Below are positions 60,239-62,209 of a stretch of DNA of 62,209 nt, piece by piece; the first letter of the stretch is position 1, and the number at the start of each line of letters is the position of its first letter. The stretch spans positions 1 through 62,209 of the forward strand of contig CALKGK010000010.1 of assembly GCA_938085105.1 (NCBI GenBank). The letters run 5' to 3'. Source of the stretch: an uncultured Flavobacteriales bacterium. GTDB lineage: Bacteria > Bacteroidota > Bacteroidia > Flavobacteriales_D > Sanyastnellaceae. The position numbers were made by a program, and so were the translations under genes. A model generated the notes under the pieces. It was not told the DNA's origin, made no database searches, and was given only the letters and a program-made list of their open reading frames with translations.

Positions 60239-60604
60239 ATGGCTTCAGAAGGAATAAATGTTCGTTTGGCGGAAAACATCTACAAGCTAAGAGAGTTAAA
60301 AGGGTTTTCCCGAGAAGAGATGTCAGAAAAGCTGGGCATGAGCTTGAGCGGTTACGGTAAAATAGAGCGAGGTGAAGTAGACGTAAGGGTGTCGAGAATT
60401 GAGCAAATTTCAGAAGCCCTCGGGGTAGAAGTTTCTGAATTGTTTCAATTTGAGGCAGGGCAAGTCTTCAATATCATCAACAACAAGTTTGTGCAAGCCA
60501 CCGGCGGAAAGGCTGATCACATGAATTTTAGCGATGGGGAGATGGCGCAGCAGTTTATTGATTATTTGAAACAGGAAATTGCTCTTTTACGACAAAATAA
60601 ATGA
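60239..60604 (+). CDS. XRE-family transcriptional regulator
   Basis: A protein of 121 residues: an N-terminal HTH_3 domain (about 8-65, LRELKGFSREEMSEKLGMSLSGYGKIERGEVDV) and a short C-terminal part with helical IDYLKQEIALLRQ. It would act as a small DNA-binding regulator; target not apparent. ATG 60239 begins at the family start; upstream codons belong to the terminator region. Convergent with the collagen-like gene, ten bases apart. Confidence 0.9.
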   Translation: MASEGINVRLAENIYKLRELKGFSREEMSEKLGMSLSGYGKIERGEVDVRVSRIEQISEALGVEVSELFQFEAGQVFNIINNKFVQATGGKADHMNFSDGEMAQQFIDYLKQEIALLRQNK

Positions 60605-60614
60605 TCAATCTTGC

Positions 60615-62209
60615 TTATCTGAACCAAAGGATGATTAGTCCGTCTTCCCCGTCTGGGGAATTACCACCATTTACGATAGGTCCAAGAGCTACTAATGGGG
60701 ATGAGGTTGGCCATGATAGAATAGTTGTAGACGAGAGGTAGGAGCGTTGTGGTGGTGCAATACTAGGTGGGTAATTGAATACTTGAGCACTGGTACCAAC
60801 TTGCCCAGGGGTTACGGCATTATTGATTAATCGTCCTCCTTCTCCTCCTTCACCACCGTTGGCAGTTATTGTTTCAAATGTGGAAACACCTCCGTTTCCT
60901 CCATCAGGTCCTGAGGCATTACCTGAATTAACGAACAGCAGTCCATCATTACCATTCCCACCCGATCCAACTATGACATCGTATGTCTGGCCTGGATTGA
61001 CTTCCACAAAACCGCTATTGTAGCCGCCATCGCCACCCCCGCCGCCATTAGCGGTGCCGGTGAAACCTTGCCAGCGAATGGACTTTCCACTACCACCAGC
61101 TCCTCCGTAGGCTTCTACAAAAACACTGTCTACTCCTGTAGGGCATGACCATGTTCCGCTTTCACCAAATACTACGTAGCGGTATCCTCCTGCTATATTA
61201 TGAGGTGTGTTTGTAAAATAATTGGACAGTGTTTCGTCTGAGATAACATTGCCTGCATTAATTGTCTGATTATTGTCAAGCGTTAATATCAAAGAATCGT
61301 TGACAATTGAAACATCTGTAACACTGATCCCTTGGGGCCCTTGCGGACCGATTGGCCCTGTTTCACCTTGAATGCCTTGGGGTCCTTGTTCACCTGCTGG
61401 CCCTTGTGGACCTATTGGGCCTGTCTCTCCTTGGGGTCCTTGTTCACCTGTTGGTCCTTGTGGACCTATTGGCCCAGTTTCACCCTGAATACCTTGAGGA
61501 CCTTGTTCACCTGTTGGTCCTTGCGGACCGATTGGACCTGTTTCACCTTGAATGCCTTGGGGACCTTGTTCGCCTGTTGGTCCTTGAGATCCTTGTTCAC
61601 CTGTTGGTCCTTGCGGACCTATTGGGCCTGTCTCTCCTTGGGGCCCTTGTGGACCGATTGGCCCTGTTTCACCTTGAATGCCTTGGGGTCCTTGTTCACC
61701 TGCTTGCCCTTGTGGACCTATTGGGCCTGTCTCTCCTTGAATGCCTTGGGGACCTTGTTCGCCTGTTGGTCCTTGTGGACCGATTGGCCCAGTTTCACCC
61801 TGAATACCTTGAGGACCTTGTTCACCTGTTGGTCCTTGCGGACCCATTGGACCTGTTTCACCTTGAATGCCTTGGGGTCCTTGTTCACCTGCTTGCCCTT
61901 GTGGACCTATTGGGCCTGTCTCTCCTTGAGGACCTTGTTCACCTGTTGGCCCTTGTGGGCCCATTGGACCTGTCTCTCCTTGGGGTCCTTGTTCACCTGC
62001 TGGCCCTTGCGGACCCATTGGACCTGTCTCTCCTTGGGGTCCTTGTTCACCTGTTGGTCCTTGCGGACCCATTGGGCCTGTCTCTCCTTGGGGACCTTGT
62101 TCGCCTGTTGGCCCTTGTGGACCTATTGAGCCTGTCTCTCCTTGGAGCCCTTGTTCACCTGTTGGTCCTTGCGGACCCATTGGACCTGTCTCTCCTTGGG
62201 GACCTTGTT
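60615..62209 (-). CDS. Collagen-like surface protein, N-terminus cut by window edge
   Basis: The frame is open from the window end to the stop at 60615 (531 codons). The visible part has over 290 residues of Gly-X-Y triplets in units such as [18 protein letters not shown], then a non-repetitive segment ([16 protein letters not shown]) and a glycine-rich C-terminal domain ([40 protein letters not shown]), ending IILWFR. The C-terminal domain resembles glycine-rich trimerising or PE_PGRS-like modules found after collagen-like repeats. No T9SS signal is visible at this end. Surface filament role is inference. Confidence 0.85.
   Translation of the reverse strand, partial: QGPQGETGPMGPQGPTGEQGLQGETGSIGPQGPTGEQGPQGETGPMGPQGPTGEQGPQGETGPMGPQGPAGEQGPQGETGPMGPQGPTGEQGPQGETGPIGPQGQAGEQGPQGIQGETGPMGPQGPTGEQGPQGIQGETGPIGPQGPTGEQGPQGIQGETGPIGPQGQAGEQGPQGIQGETGPIGPQGPQGETGPIGPQGPTGEQGSQGPTGEQGPQGIQGETGPIGPQGPTGEQGPQGIQGETGPIGPQGPTGEQGPQGETGPIGPQGPAGEQGPQGIQGETGPIGPQGPQGISVTDVSIVNDSLILTLDNNQTINAGNVISDETLSNYFTNTPHNIAGGYRYVVFGESGTWSCPTGVDSVFVEAYGGAGGSGKSIRWQGFTGTANGGGGGDGGYNSGFVEVNPGQTYDVIVGSGGNGNDGLLFVNSGNASGPDGGNGGVSTFETITANGGEGGEGGRLINNAVTPGQVGTSAQVFNYPPSIAPPQRSYLSSTTILSWPTSSPLVALGPIVNGGNSPDGEDGLIILWFR
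61329..62209 (-). repeat. Collagen-like DNA repeat array (54- and 63-bp units)
   Basis: The collagen-coding segment consists of near-identical 54-bp units (18 residues: [18 protein letters not shown] or GPM) and 63-bp units with an added GIQ triplet, running to the window end. Units differ mainly at silent sites and at PT/PA/QA and GPI/GPM, consistent with recent duplication or recombination between units. Confidence 0.85.

Noticed and set aside
61332-62129. A long open frame antisense to the collagen-like gene, rich in Trp and Cys repeats
   Set aside because: It is a consequence of the repetitive Gly-X-Y coding DNA, which leaves the opposite strand without stops; it has no plausible protein character.
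61329-62209. Repeat array read as a CRISPR array
   Set aside because: Units are 54 or 63 bp, contiguous, in frame and coding for Gly-X-Y; there are no unique spacers and no cas genes.

Overview
The window looks like a chromosomal segment of a Bacteroidota bacterium, most likely from the Flavobacteriales or a close relative. Three lines of evidence support this. Several large secreted proteins end in the C-terminal signals of the type IX secretion system (T9SS). Promoters read TTG-N(18-23)-TAnnTTTG, the Bacteroidota sigma-A form, and ribosome-binding sites are not evident. Finally, there are Bacteroidota-specific gene neighbourhoods: ftsX / DUF3098 / uppP; dut / nucleotidyltransferase / TPR lipoprotein / DUF4292 / M23; prs / rplY / pth; and polyprenol-sugar synthase / dihydroorotase / DUF4296. 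No insertion sequence, prophage, integron or CRISPR array was seen. The family is not determinable from this sequence alone.

Layout. Positions 1-1172 hold part of a secreted Ig-like repeat protein. A tandem 20-bp repeat and a lipoprotein superoxide dismutase follow. Positions 2.2-5.7 kb (minus strand) carry envelope genes (uppP, DUF3098, ftsX), a PLP enzyme and a helix-hairpin-helix protein. At 5.8-8.3 kb (minus) is a three-gene cassette: a TonB-receptor plug protein without a barrel, an ECF sigma factor and a membrane-anchored TPR protein. A 1443-residue PKD protein occupies 8.4-12.8 kb. The envelope operon dut-to-M23 lies at 13.1-18.3 kb, then an enoyl-CoA hydratase, a 70-nt hairpin and a 1572-residue T9SS protein.

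The 24.4-34.7 kb part is housekeeping (thiL, uvrC) plus an ergothioneine-type cluster (egtB, egtD, DUF427 and a 60-residue ORF). The 35-48.2 kb part is mostly core metabolism: yraN, an rRNA pseudouridine synthase, dihydroorotase, tRNA-Cys, a phosphatidylserine synthase, purS, pgk, glycyl-tRNA synthetase and gpsA. A second giant T9SS protein, paralogous to the one at 8.4 kb, sits at 48.3-52.2 kb and carries a nine-G tract. It is followed by a 48-residue protein behind a textbook sigma-54 promoter, then a second sigma / anti-sigma pair, then pth-rplY-prs on the minus strand.

The last part (56.6-62.2 kb) has a probable structured small RNA with its own promoter and a UUCG terminator. Next is a histidine kinase / response regulator / TonB group with three phased GTTAA repeats in front of it, then a small XRE regulator and a collagen-like surface protein cut by the window end.

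Themes. Much of the accessory content concerns the cell surface and its energisation: four large secreted proteins, one collagen-like protein, two TonB-domain proteins and one orphan plug. Two sigma-factor loci and one two-component system are interleaved with these. The best candidates for something undescribed are the plug / sigma / TPR cassette, the sigma-54 small-protein unit and the small RNA at 56.69 kb.
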